Below are positions 18,607 to 27,113 of a DNA stretch of 64,000 nucleotides, piece after piece; the first letter of the stretch is position 1, and the number at the start of each line of letters is the position of its first letter. The stretch covers positions 1 to 64,000 of the forward strand of contig CAMTIM010000043.1 in NCBI GenBank assembly GCA_947072565.1, given 5' to 3'. Made by a program: the position numbers and the translations under genes. This DNA comes from an uncultured Peptostreptococcaceae bacterium (lineage in GTDB: Bacteria; Bacillota; Clostridia; Peptostreptococcales; Peptostreptococcaceae). Under the pieces are notes generated by a model. The model was not told the DNA's origin. It saw nothing but the letters and a program-made list of their open reading frames with translations, and did not search any database.

Positions 18607-19374
18607 TTATAGTATATTTTTCAAGAAACTCTTTCTATGAATAGGTGTTATTCCTAATTTTTCAATAGCTTCATAGTGCTCTTTAGTTCCATATCCTTTA
18701 TGTGACTTAAATCCATATCCTGGGTATATTTCATCATACTGATACATTATACTATCTCTTGTAACTTTAGCTAATATACTTGCTGCCGCTATAGATATAG
18801 ATTTTGAATCACCTTTTATTATAGGGTTTTGTGCTATATCAACCCCTGGTATTGTTGTAGCATCTATTAATAAATAATCAGGATTTTTTTCTAAACAATT
18901 TACTGCCTTTTTCATCGCCATATAAGTAGCATTTAATATGTTAAATTTATCGATTTCCTCATTGTTAACTATTCCTATTCCGTAATCTAGAGCTTGGTCT
19001 TTTATTATATCAAATAATTCATCTCTTCTTGACTCACTTAGCTTCTTAGAGTCATTTACGCCTTCTATCTTAGTATTTGGTTTGAATACTACTACAGCAG
19101 CTACAACAGGCCCTGCAAGAGGTCCTCGTCCAGCCTCATCTATACCCCCAATATAAATATACCCTTTGTTGTATCCTTCATTTTCAAATATATTTATAGC
19201 TTCTAGCCTTTCATCTTCTCTTCTAATAGAATCTAATTTTTTTGCCATTTTTACAGCTATATTTTGAACTGATTTCCTCTCATCAAGTCTTAATATATCT
19301 ATATATTCTAAATATTTATCAGAACTTAAATTGTCTATTATTTCTTTAATTTCTTTTACATTTTTGTCTTTCAT
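18607..19374 (-). CDS. rnhB: Ribonuclease HII
   Basis: RNase HII cleaves RNA in RNA/DNA hybrids and starts removal of misincorporated ribonucleotides. I choose ATG 19374 (255 residues) because AAGGAG lies 7 bases before; an upstream in-frame ATG at 19392 would put that site in the coding region. The catalytic motif GIDEAGRGPLAGPVVAA holds the first Asp and Glu; the next acids are in VNDSKKLSE and LLIDA. SIAAASILAKVTRD and SHKGYGTKEHYEA are conserved. The N-terminal about 70 residues are an extension seen in Firmicute RnhB. rnhB follows rbgA in Bacillus; here an accessory block lies between. Confidence 0.96.
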   Translation of the reverse strand: MKDKNVKEIKEIIDNLSSDKYLEYIDILRLDERKSVQNIAVKMAKKLDSIRREDERLEAINIFENEGYNKGYIYIGGIDEAGRGPLAGPVVAAVVVFKPNTKIEGVNDSKKLSESRRDELFDIIKDQALDYGIGIVNNEEIDKFNILNATYMAMKKAVNCLEKNPDYLLIDATTIPGVDIAQNPIIKGDSKSISIAAASILAKVTRDSIMYQYDEIYPGYGFKSHKGYGTKEHYEAIEKLGITPIHRKSFLKNIL

Positions 19375-19471
19375 AATTTTTCTCCTTAGCATTATGTATT
19401 ATTTATTTTACTAAATATCACTACAATTTAGTATACCTTATACACCGTAATTATAAAATCATTACAAATAA

Positions 19472-19505
19472 AAAAATCGTTGATAAATTAATATCAACGA
19501 TTTTT
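19472..19505 (-). terminator. Terminator after brnQ
   Basis: Perfect 14-base arms AAAAATCGTTGATA and complement with a 6-base loop, A run on one side and T run on the other; 68 bases after the brnQ stop and upstream of rnhB. Possibly bidirectional. Confidence 0.82.
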
Positions 19506-19572
19506 GTAATACTATCCAATTCTATATAATAATTTCTAAAAAACACTAATTTTTAAAAATATCATTTACTAA

Positions 19573-20874
19573 CTATCCAACTTTATTAATATCTATTCTT
19601 GTTTGTTTGTTAGTTGAAGGTATAAAGTTTCCTATTATACCTGCTATTAAAACTGGCACTATCCAGTTAAATCCTAATGAGTTAAATGGTAATTTAGTAA
19701 CCATTGGTATAGATACTCCTAAGTTGTTTGCTACAGTTAATACACTTACTATTAAAGCCATATAAGTTGCGCCTTTAAATGCATTATCATTTTTAATTTT
19801 AGAACTAAATAATGTCATTATTACTAATACAACTGTTGCTGGATATATTATATCTAATATAGGACCAGAGAATTGTATTATTGTACTTACTCCGAAGTTT
19901 GATACTATTGCACTAAATATACAAACCACTGTAACTATTGTTTCGTACTTTATTTTTCCATTTGAAAGCTTTGAGAAGAATTGTGCTGTCGCTGACACAA
20001 GACCTATAGCTGTTGTTAAACAAGCTAACCCTACTATTAAAGCTAATATTATTTTTCCTGGATGACCAAGAAGTGATGCTGTTATTTCTACTATTAATGA
20101 TGTTCTTACTACGTCTTGTCCGTATATTTTAGATACTGTTGCTCCTAGGTATGTTAGTCCTCCGTATACTAAGAACAATCCTATAGCAGCAACAATTCCT
20201 GCTTTCATAGTTAATTTAACTTTTTGATTTTGATCAGTATAACCTTTGTTTGTAAGCGATGTTATTATAACTGTTGACAATGCAACTGCACCTAATGCAT
20301 CCATTGTTTGATATCCTTGTTTAACACCTTCTGCAAATATATCATTTATCATTGGTTGTGGGTTTATATCTCCTAGTGGAGACATTATACCTTTAACTAT
20401 TAGTACTCCTAATGCAAGTAATAATGCTGGTGTTAAATATTGACCTATTATATCTACAACTTTTGATGGCTTTATAGTTAATATAAAAGTTAATGCAAAG
20501 AATAATATTGAGAATAATATCGGATTGAATCCACTAAATATTGGTGCTACACCCATCTCAAAAGTTGTTGCTGCTGTTCTAGGTATTGCTAAAAGTGGCC
20601 CTAGGCATATCATTATTGCTGAACCTAATACTAAAGCTAATTTTTTTCCTGCTCTTCCAAGAATTTGGCTTATTTCTCCGTTACATTTAGCTGCAGCTGC
20701 TACTGCTAGTAATGCTAAACCAACATCTGCTAATAAAAATCCTCCAAATCCGGTTATCCAGCTTGAGCCAGAAATCACTCCTAGGAATGGTGGGAAAATT
20801 AAGTTACCTGCTCCAAAGAACATGGCGAACAGTGCAAACCCTACTACAACTACGTCTTTATTTGTTTTATTCAT
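19573..20874 (-). CDS. brnQ: Branched-chain amino acid carrier BrnQ
   Basis: A 433-residue, roughly 12-helix membrane transporter of the LIVCS family that takes up Leu, Ile and Val with a cation. The N-terminal signature FALFAMFFGAGNLIFPPFLG is clear, and KLALVLGSAIMICLGPLLAIPRTAATTFE is a family hallmark. It ends in a short basic cytoplasmic tail. The gene is monocistronic with its own promoter (20972-21001), terminator and a CodY-box-like site upstream, which fits CodY control of amino-acid uptake. The ATG follows AAGGGGGC. Confidence 0.95.
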   Translation of the reverse strand: MNKTNKDVVVVGFALFAMFFGAGNLIFPPFLGVISGSSWITGFGGFLLADVGLALLAVAAAAKCNGEISQILGRAGKKLALVLGSAIMICLGPLLAIPRTAATTFEMGVAPIFSGFNPILFSILFFALTFILTIKPSKVVDIIGQYLTPALLLALGVLIVKGIMSPLGDINPQPMINDIFAEGVKQGYQTMDALGAVALSTVIITSLTNKGYTDQNQKVKLTMKAGIVAAIGLFLVYGGLTYLGATVSKIYGQDVVRTSLIVEITASLLGHPGKIILALIVGLACLTTAIGLVSATAQFFSKLSNGKIKYETIVTVVCIFSAIVSNFGVSTIIQFSGPILDIIYPATVVLVIMTLFSSKIKNDNAFKGATYMALIVSVLTVANNLGVSIPMVTKLPFNSLGFNWIVPVLIAGIIGNFIPSTNKQTRIDINKVG

Positions 20875-20971
20875 ATTATTGCCCCCTTAAAAATTCATAT
20901 AAATCTAAATAATTATAATTTCAAAATATCAAATTAGATCAATTTATTTTTTAATTTAATATTTTGAATTA

Positions 20972-21001
20972 ATTATAACATCTATATTTTCAAAAGGTCA
21001 A
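20972..21001 (-). promoter_or_regulatory. Promoter of brnQ
   Basis: Minus-strand TTGACC (21001-20996), 18 bases, TATAAT (20977-20972), about 100 bases before the brnQ ATG. Confidence 0.55.
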
Positions 21002-21020
21002 TAATATTTAAAATTTATTA

Positions 21021-21035
21021 AACTTTCTGACAACT
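21021..21035. promoter_or_regulatory. Candidate CodY box upstream of brnQ
   Basis: AACTTTCTGACAACT matches the CodY consensus AATTTTCWGAAAATT at 12 of 15 positions. It is 19 bases upstream of the brnQ -35 box. The AT-rich background makes chance matches common, so this is tentative. Confidence 0.4.
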
Positions 21036-21100
21036 TCACCTGTGAAATCATTTTCTTGTCACATTATGGAATAACTTAACTCCAAGCATTTCATTTCATT

Positions 21101-21155
21101 ATATTTTTTTTTATATTTTTTTATTTTTTTTTATATTTTTTATTTTTTATTTAGT
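21101..21155. repeat. T-rich low-complexity tract
   Basis: Runs of T interrupted by ATA and A, with an imperfectly repeated TATATTTTTTTT unit. It lies in the 361-base gap between brnQ and the MATE gene. Besides this tract, the brnQ promoter/CodY-like site and the MATE terminator, I see nothing else in that gap. Confidence 0.7.
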
Positions 21156-21198
21156 TTTTAATATCAATTTTTATGAAAACTTTTTCCAATATAAAGTA

Positions 21199-21231
21199 AA
21201 AAAAAGCACAGATAAAATCTATGCTTTTTTT
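21199..21231 (-). terminator. Terminator after the MATE transporter gene
   Basis: Stem AAAAAAGCACAGAT / ATCTATGCTTTTTT with one mismatch and an AAA loop, 5 bases after the MATE gene end, T run on the minus strand. Confidence 0.8.
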
Positions 21232-21235
21232 ATTT

Positions 21236-22612
21236 TTATGCTGTTAATTTTTCTTTATTTTTTACAAAATCATCTTTTTTATAACTTCTTAATTCTTTAA
21301 CTAATATAACTACCGTAATTATTGTAGCTAAAAGATCTGCTACCGGCTGAGCATACCATACACCATCTAACCCAAAGAATTTTGGTAATATAACAATCAT
21401 AGGAATTAATAGTATAACTTGTCTTAGTAAGCTTAACACCATTGCTACTTTCGCTTTTCCTACTGATTGAATGTAGTTTGAACCAGTTATAGATACACCT
21501 ATTATAGGTAACATAAGTAAATATATTCTAATTCCATTAACTGTTATTTTCATAAGTTTTGGATCCTTATTAAACATTCCAACTATAAATTCTGGTACAG
21601 TTTGAATCAATAACCATCCACTAGTCATTATTATAATTGACGCTAATGCTGATACTTTAAAAGCACTATTTGCTCTGTCATATTGTTTTGCTCCATAATT
21701 AAATCCAATTATAGGTTGGGCCCCTTGATTAAGCCCAAATATAGGCATTAAAAATATCATAGATATAGATGATATTGTTGCCATAGCTCCTATTGCTAAA
21801 TCTCCACCATATACCTTTAATGCATTGTTAGATATTACTTGAACCAAACTTGTAGCTATTTGCATCGCAAAAGGAGCTGAGCCTATTGCAAATATTATTT
21901 TCACTAATGATTTATCTAATTTTAAACTTGATTTTTCAAATTTAAGATTAGATTTTCCTTTTACATAATACATTAGTGCCCATATTGCAGTTACCATTTG
22001 AGATATTACAGTTGCTATTGCAGCACCTTGTATACCTAGCTTAAATACAAATATTAAAACTGCATCTAATACTATATTAGTTAAACACCCTACAACCATT
22101 ATAGTTGCAGCAAGTTTTGGATTTCCATCTCCTCTTATAGTATTATTTAATGTAAATGCTAATATGTTAAATATAGTTCCTGCTAAAATTATATATATAT
22201 ACGATTGAGCATAATATAGTGTTTGATCACTTGCCCCAAACAATTTTAGTATACTATCTCCAAATATTATTCCTACTATACTGATAATTACACTTATGAT
22301 TACTGATAATGTTATACCATTTCCTATAAGTTTTTGAGCTTCTTCTTTTTTACCTTGACCTAATTTAATTGAAATATTAGTTGTAACACCTATCCCTATA
22401 AGCATTGCAAATGCTAATATTATAGTCATAATCGGCATTGTAACACCAACACCTGTTATAGCTAATGGTCCTACATCAGGTATATTTCCAATAAATATTC
22501 TATCTACTACATTATAAAGTGCGTTAACTATCATTCCTATAATTGCCGGTATTGAATATTTTATTAATAATTTTCCAATCGATTCCGTTCCTAATACTTG
22601 CGAGTTTTTCAT
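21236..22612 (-). CDS. MATE family efflux transporter
   Basis: A 458-residue 12-helix exporter of the MATE family that expels cationic drugs or metabolites using Na+ or H+. The two homologous halves are visible: SIPAIIGMIVNALYNVVDRIFIGN at the start of half one, and GSAPFAMQIATSLVQVISNNAL at the start of half two; FGLNQGAQPIIGFNYGA is the typical conserved loop. It starts 11 bases after the MarR gene, so the pair is an operon and the MarR protein probably controls it. The ATG has AAGGAGG before it. Substrate unknown. Confidence 0.93.
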   Translation of the reverse strand: MKNSQVLGTESIGKLLIKYSIPAIIGMIVNALYNVVDRIFIGNIPDVGPLAITGVGVTMPIMTIILAFAMLIGIGVTTNISIKLGQGKKEEAQKLIGNGITLSVIISVIISIVGIIFGDSILKLFGASDQTLYYAQSYIYIILAGTIFNILAFTLNNTIRGDGNPKLAATIMVVGCLTNIVLDAVLIFVFKLGIQGAAIATVISQMVTAIWALMYYVKGKSNLKFEKSSLKLDKSLVKIIFAIGSAPFAMQIATSLVQVISNNALKVYGGDLAIGAMATISSISMIFLMPIFGLNQGAQPIIGFNYGAKQYDRANSAFKVSALASIIIMTSGWLLIQTVPEFIVGMFNKDPKLMKITVNGIRIYLLMLPIIGVSITGSNYIQSVGKAKVAMVLSLLRQVILLIPMIVILPKFFGLDGVWYAQPVADLLATIITVVILVKELRSYKKDDFVKNKEKLTA

Positions 22613-22623
22613 AAATTACCTCC

Positions 22624-23043
22624 TTATTTAATTGTGCACATTTTTCTAAGCAATAATATCATCATTTTGGTTTCATCTTTAGTAAGTTTTGAACTTATAA
22701 TATCTTCCCAGTTCATCATTACAGCATAAATCTCTTCTTCTAAGTCCTTACTCTTTTGAGTTAAGTAAACTTTATATGCTCTTTTATCTTTTTCATCTTT
22801 TACTCTAATTAAGAAATTGTTCGATTCTAATTTTTTTATAGCTCGTGCAGTAGTTCCTTTGTCTATATTAAGAATATCTGAGAGTTCTTCTTGATTTCTT
22901 CCATCTTTTCTGTAGAGTTCTAGTAAAAACATAACTTGGCCTGAACCTATTTCCAAATCGTTAAGTTCCTTAGATATAAATGAACTGCCTTTTCTATACA
23001 TTTGAGATATGTATTTTCCGATGTATTCACAATTTTGTTTCAT
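22624..23043 (-). CDS. MarR family transcriptional regulator
   Basis: A 139-residue winged-helix MarR protein. The start is ATG 23043 (MKQNCEYIGKY), which follows AAGGAG; the frame is open further upstream but that part overlaps likely operator DNA. The DNA-binding block is QEELSDILNIDKGTTARAIKKLESNNFLIRVKDEKDKRAYKVYLTQKS, with the wing motif D-x-R/K-D-x-R. It is followed at once by a MATE efflux gene. Inverted repeats upstream (23114-23127 and a TGTATACA palindrome near 23082) suggest autoregulation, with release by an effector that is probably exported by the MATE pump. Confidence 0.92.
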   Translation of the reverse strand: MKQNCEYIGKYISQMYRKGSSFISKELNDLEIGSGQVMFLLELYRKDGRNQEELSDILNIDKGTTARAIKKLESNNFLIRVKDEKDKRAYKVYLTQKSKDLEEEIYAVMMNWEDIISSKLTKDETKMMILLLRKMCTIK

Positions 23044-23113
23044 AAAATTTCCAACTCCTTGTTGATATGTATAGTTTATTGTATACACAACTGTTTTAGT
23101 ATACTTCAATTTA

Positions 23114-23127
23114 GTTGCATTTGCAAC
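23114..23127. promoter_or_regulatory. Candidate MarR operator
   Basis: Perfect inverted repeat GTTGCA-TT-TGCAAC, 71 bases upstream of the marR start. Its size and TTGCA..TGCAA form are typical of MarR-family sites. Confidence 0.5.
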
Positions 23128-23152
23128 CATAGTTATATTTTTATTAAAGTTA

Positions 23153-23186
23153 AAAAGCTAGCTTAATATAAACTAAGCTAGCTTTT
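23153..23186 (-). terminator. Terminator after the coiled-coil gene
   Basis: Perfect 13-base arms AAAAGCTAGCTTA (23153-23165) and complement (23174-23186), 8-base loop, in the gap between the 23200 gene and marR. Confidence 0.8.
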
Positions 23187-23199
23187 CTTATTTCAAATT

Positions 23200-23868
23200 C
23201 TATTTTATTGGGTTTAAGTCTTTTATTTCATTTTCTAACTGTATTACCTTATTTTGTAATTCATTAATTTTATTACTAAAAGTTTCTTTGTCTTTTTTTA
23301 TATCTTTTATAGTATTGTTTAAAATAAATTCATTGTCGTTTAATTTTTGTATCAAATTATCTTTTTGATTTATTAAATTATTCAAATCTAGAATTATTTT
23401 ATCTTTAGTATTTATTAAATTTTGAAGTTGTTGTGTATAGTTATCTTTATCTTTAACATTTTTAACTAAGTCTGTTATTTTTTTATCTTTATTATTTATA
23501 GACTTATTTAATTTAGTTATTTTATCTTCTTGTTGTTTTATTATTTTATCTATTTTATCTATCCTAATTTTCTTTTGTGTTATTAAATCATCTATTTCTT
23601 TTATAGCATTTTCTTTAATAGATATTAAATCATCAAGTTTTCGCATTCCCATATTTTGTTGTTTTATTATTGTGTCTTTATCATCTAAATTTTTTTCTAA
23701 ATCTTCATTTTTTATTTGCAATGAAGTTAATATTTTATTACTTTTATCTAGTTTTTCATTCAAACTTTCGACTTGACTGCTTGTTAATTTAAACTTAGCA
23801 CCTAGTACTATTAATGACAATGCTAACACTATAATTATAGCTATTAATATGCTCATTTTTCGATTCAT
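23200..23868 (-). CDS. Membrane-anchored coiled-coil protein with 14-residue repeats
   Basis: A 222-residue protein of unknown function. MNRK is followed by a single hydrophobic helix (about 5-24), then an almost uninterrupted coiled coil to the end, so the bulk is probably outside the membrane. From about residue 77 the sequence falls into ten consecutive 14-residue units (two heptads each), for example LDDLISIKENAIKE, IDDLITQKKIRIDK, IDKIIKQQEDKITK, LQNLINTKDKIILD and LNNLINQKDNLIQK, with Leu/Ile at positions 1, 5 and 12. No enzyme motif is present. Rich in Lys, Asn, Ile and Asp. It has its own terminator and is not obviously linked to neighbours. Confidence 0.82.
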   Translation of the reverse strand: MNRKMSILIAIIIVLALSLIVLGAKFKLTSSQVESLNEKLDKSNKILTSLQIKNEDLEKNLDDKDTIIKQQNMGMRKLDDLISIKENAIKEIDDLITQKKIRIDKIDKIIKQQEDKITKLNKSINNKDKKITDLVKNVKDKDNYTQQLQNLINTKDKIILDLNNLINQKDNLIQKLNDNEFILNNTIKDIKKDKETFSNKINELQNKVIQLENEIKDLNPIK

Positions 23869-23937
23869 ATCTCATCATCCTTTAATATTTTATTCTATAA
23901 TATGTTAAAGGATTTATAAATTGTGATTATAAAATAA

Positions 23938-24270
23938 TTACATTATAACATCTTTAGGTATTTTTAAAGTTTCTAAAATTTCCAAGGCTCTTTCTTTAGT
24001 AATTAAAGTAAGTTTAGTGTCATCTGTTAAACTTTCACCAACATATTTTTTTTCAACAAAATTTGAACCATTCTTTATTTTTATAAAATATGGTTTCTTA
24101 TAATTAAATTTTGTTATTGTACAATATGATATTATGTCTTTTGAATTATCATACATCCATACTTGTAATGCTTTAGATACACTTTCCATAGATTCAAATT
24201 CTGAAATTATATGTACTTTCTCTACTTCCCCGTTTATTAATTTTTTCATTTCATCTTTGCATAATCCCAT
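23938..24270 (-). CDS. Orphan 110-residue protein of unknown function
   Basis: A 110-residue soluble protein with a good ribosome site (GGGGG, 7 bases from ATG). I do not recognise a family. The N-terminal part KLINGEVEKVHIISEFESMESVSKALQVWMYDNSKDI looks alpha/beta; the C-terminal part ends in a helix (TKERALEILETLKIPKDVIM). No signal peptide, no membrane helix, one or two cysteines. It sits alone between the coiled-coil gene and mngB and has no clear partner. Base composition is like its neighbours. Confidence 0.7.
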   Translation of the reverse strand: MGLCKDEMKKLINGEVEKVHIISEFESMESVSKALQVWMYDNSKDIISYCTITKFNYKKPYFIKIKNGSNFVEKKYVGESLTDDTKLTLITKERALEILETLKIPKDVIM

Positions 24271-24372
24271 AATATTACCCCCTAAATTTTTTAATTAAAA
24301 TATATGATAATTATATCATTTTGTTTTGTATTAAACTAATATGTAAGCATTTTTTAATAATTAATTTTATAA

Positions 24373-24408
24373 AAAAAGTCAAATACAACAATATGTATTT
24401 GACTTTTT
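24373..24408 (-). terminator. Terminator after mngB
   Basis: Perfect 15-base arms AAAAAGTCAAATACA and complement with a 6-base loop, 4 bases after the mngB stop, T-rich tail. Confidence 0.85.
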
Positions 24409-24411
24409 TAT

Positions 24412-27024
24412 TTATTTAACTAATATAGTTTTGATTTGGTTCATCTTGCAATCTAAATTTACGATGTTTCCTTCTATAACTATGTCTTCTAATTCTTTTT
24501 CGTTTAAATTAACATTCTTAGCATTTTTAATCCCATTATTAAATACTAAACTTGCAGATTTATTCTCTTGTTGTGTGTTATAAAATCTTATAACTAGTGC
24601 ATCCTCTTTTTCTGCTTTTTTAATTGCACTCAATACAATATTTTTATTAGTTTCTTTTACTAAACTGTATAAATAATTTACTCTAATTTCAGAATCATTT
24701 AACTTCATAGCATTGTGAGGCATCTTATTATAAGTTACTATTGGAGTTAAATATTCCTTAGCCATGTTTGCTACATTAGCTTCTATTGTAGATTTTTTAT
24801 GCGTAACTATTGCTAAATCTATAGTTAAGTTTCCTATCATTTGAGAATCTGGAGTTGGTAATTTTATACCAGATGGACGACCTGGACGTCTTACCATTTC
24901 TTCTTTACCTAAAAATCCTACACTTCTAAACAAAGTTATAGCTATCGTATCAAATGTATCTCCTACTATTTCAAATTCTCTTGTACTATTAGTAAGTACC
25001 GCTACTCCATGTTCTTTATTAGATAACCCAACAAAAGTTAACATTGGGTATATAGCATCTGGCCTTTCGTCCCAATTCTCATCTTCCCAAACATCAATAG
25101 CCTCATCAACTACGTTTCTTTTTATATGCCCAAATTGATTATCTGACACAGAAAATTTTGATGATATTTTAGTTGGTATATAAGTTCTTACTCTATGGTC
25201 TTTAGCTTGATTATTTATGTTAAATACAACATCTATAATAGCTTTATCATTTGGAACATTTATAGTTATATCAAAACCAACAAATCCATCTATATTTTTA
25301 TTTTTTCTAGATTCTATATTCTTAGGAACTTCTAATTTATATTCTATCTTTATTTCATTATTAAATTTATTTTTCTTTATAGTGTATTTTGCATCTATGT
25401 TATTGCTAAATATTAATTCTTCATTAGGAAGTGGTGAAAAGTCGTATTCATCTCCTTCATCCCCTCCATTTTCCATCAATAATACATTGTCAAATGTCTT
25501 ATTTAATTTTTTATCAAATATTTTCAAAGTACCGTTAAGATTTACTTCTATTCTATAAAAGTCATTTTCTATCTTGTTACATAATTTGTAATCATTTTCT
25601 ATCATAGAATCTGATTCCTTTATTAAATATGCTTTATATCCCATAGAAGGTATTCTATCTTTAAACTCTAACGTATATTTCATAAATGGATCATAGTTTC
25701 CATAATGAACTATTTGACGATCTATAAGACCTGCATCTATTTCTTCTTTATTTATAACTTCAAAATCCAACTTGTTGTTATCCTTATCAAACATATCAAA
25801 ATATTTCATTTTAGTTATAACAGTGGCTTTTACAGTTTCGTCTCTATCATATGGCATTAAATTAAATGCTACTAATTTATCTAAAGCTATTTCACAACTC
25901 ATAGCATCAGTTATTTTCCTTTGATAAAAATTTATTAATTGATCCACTTTATCTTCTGCTAAGATGAATCTATTCATTATTTCTTTGTGAACTTTATCAG
26001 AGCAGCAACATCCTATACTATCATGTGCATGGTTTTTCATTATTTCTTTCCATATAAGTTCTATTAACCCATGATGATATTCAAACCCTAAAGAATAAGC
26101 TATTGATGCTAAAGGCTCTAATATGTTAGTTATCTTTGATTCAATTCTTGCATTAGCTGCTTTTATATCCATCCTTGTTGAAAATATAGATCTATGAACT
26201 CTCATATATTTACCATCTAAGAATTCTCCTTTTATAGTGTCTAAGTCATCTTTTTTCTCTAATTCCTTAAATACATTTTCATATCTACTTAAGAAGAAGT
26301 CTCTTTCTGGGTAGCACTCTTTTAATTTATCTATAACTTCAAATATATTCTTTTGAACTGGCATTTGGTCATGTCCATTTGGTAGTATTATATTTTCTGT
26401 AGTTGCACCTTTATCTAATACAGGTAGATACTTATCCATTCTAGTTCTCAATAGTTCTTTATCTGTAGGCAGGTATTTTCCTATAGCATATCCTAAAGGA
26501 AGAATTTGAGCTAACACTTGCGATCCATCATCTGATTTCCAATTAAATTCAGTTTTATTAGTTCCTTTTCTCTCAGAACACCCTCTCCAAAACATTGAAT
26601 ATCTTATGTCAAATCCATTAAGTATTTGAGGCATTTGAGCACTTTGTCCAAATGAATCTGGAAGATATCCTATCTTCATATGTTCTCCAAATTCATCACA
26701 GTCTTTTATTCCATATAAAAGGTTACGAATCATTGATTCTCCACCAACTATCATCTCGTCTGTTTGAGTGTACCAAGGTCCTATTATTAATTTCCCATCT
26801 TGTACTAATTTTTTTATACGATTTTTATTTTCAGGTTTTACTGCAAGGTAATCTTCTATTATTGCTGTTTGCCCATCCATTACATAATAAGGATAGTTTT
26901 GATTATTCTCTAGCATTTTTATTATTTCTTCCATATTGTTTACTAATAATATTCTTGATTCTTCCGTAGAAAAATACCATTCTCTGTCCCAGTGCATATG
27001 AGGAACTATGTGTACATTTTTCAT
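24412..27024 (-). CDS. mngB: Mannosylglycerate hydrolase (GH38 alpha-mannosidase)
   Basis: An 870-residue glycoside hydrolase family 38 enzyme. It closely resembles E. coli MngB as I remember it, sharing PHMHWDREWYF, ESRILLVNNMEEI, GPWYTQTD, the nucleophile motif GYLPDSFG (Asp123), FWRGCSER, LPNGHDQMP, KNHAHDSIGCCCSDKVH and RPGRPSGIK. Zinc ligands should be His11, Asp13, Asp123 and the His of KNHAHDS. MngB splits 2-O-(6-phospho-mannosyl)-D-glycerate into mannose-6-phosphate and glycerate after PTS uptake. It follows the matching PTS gene by 89 bases, with a stem-loop between. The mannose-6-phosphate product could enter glycolysis through the manA gene about 4 kb away. Confidence 0.93.
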   Translation of the reverse strand: MKNVHIVPHMHWDREWYFSTEESRILLVNNMEEIIKMLENNQNYPYYVMDGQTAIIEDYLAVKPENKNRIKKLVQDGKLIIGPWYTQTDEMIVGGESMIRNLLYGIKDCDEFGEHMKIGYLPDSFGQSAQMPQILNGFDIRYSMFWRGCSERKGTNKTEFNWKSDDGSQVLAQILPLGYAIGKYLPTDKELLRTRMDKYLPVLDKGATTENIILPNGHDQMPVQKNIFEVIDKLKECYPERDFFLSRYENVFKELEKKDDLDTIKGEFLDGKYMRVHRSIFSTRMDIKAANARIESKITNILEPLASIAYSLGFEYHHGLIELIWKEIMKNHAHDSIGCCCSDKVHKEIMNRFILAEDKVDQLINFYQRKITDAMSCEIALDKLVAFNLMPYDRDETVKATVITKMKYFDMFDKDNNKLDFEVINKEEIDAGLIDRQIVHYGNYDPFMKYTLEFKDRIPSMGYKAYLIKESDSMIENDYKLCNKIENDFYRIEVNLNGTLKIFDKKLNKTFDNVLLMENGGDEGDEYDFSPLPNEELIFSNNIDAKYTIKKNKFNNEIKIEYKLEVPKNIESRKNKNIDGFVGFDITINVPNDKAIIDVVFNINNQAKDHRVRTYIPTKISSKFSVSDNQFGHIKRNVVDEAIDVWEDENWDERPDAIYPMLTFVGLSNKEHGVAVLTNSTREFEIVGDTFDTIAITLFRSVGFLGKEEMVRRPGRPSGIKLPTPDSQMIGNLTIDLAIVTHKKSTIEANVANMAKEYLTPIVTYNKMPHNAMKLNDSEIRVNYLYSLVKETNKNIVLSAIKKAEKEDALVIRFYNTQQENKSASLVFNNGIKNAKNVNLNEKELEDIVIEGNIVNLDCKMNQIKTILVK

Positions 27025-27043
27025 AATACTACCTCCGATAATT

Positions 27044-27084
27044 TAATTGGATGTCCCAAAATTTTATTTTAAGACATCCAATTA
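27044..27084 (-). other. Intercistronic stem-loop between mngA and mngB
   Basis: Perfect 12-base arms TAATTGGATGTC (27044-27055) and complement (27073-27084), 17-base AT loop. There is no T run after it on the minus strand; the mngB ribosome site follows closely. More likely an RNA-processing or stability element than a full terminator. Confidence 0.6.
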
Positions 27085-27113
27085 TATATTTAAGAAATTT
27101 TATTTTCTGAGTT

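Noticed and set aside
21101-21155. T-rich tract considered as an origin or phase-variable repeat
   Set aside because: No DnaA boxes or regular unit; low-complexity intergenic DNA.
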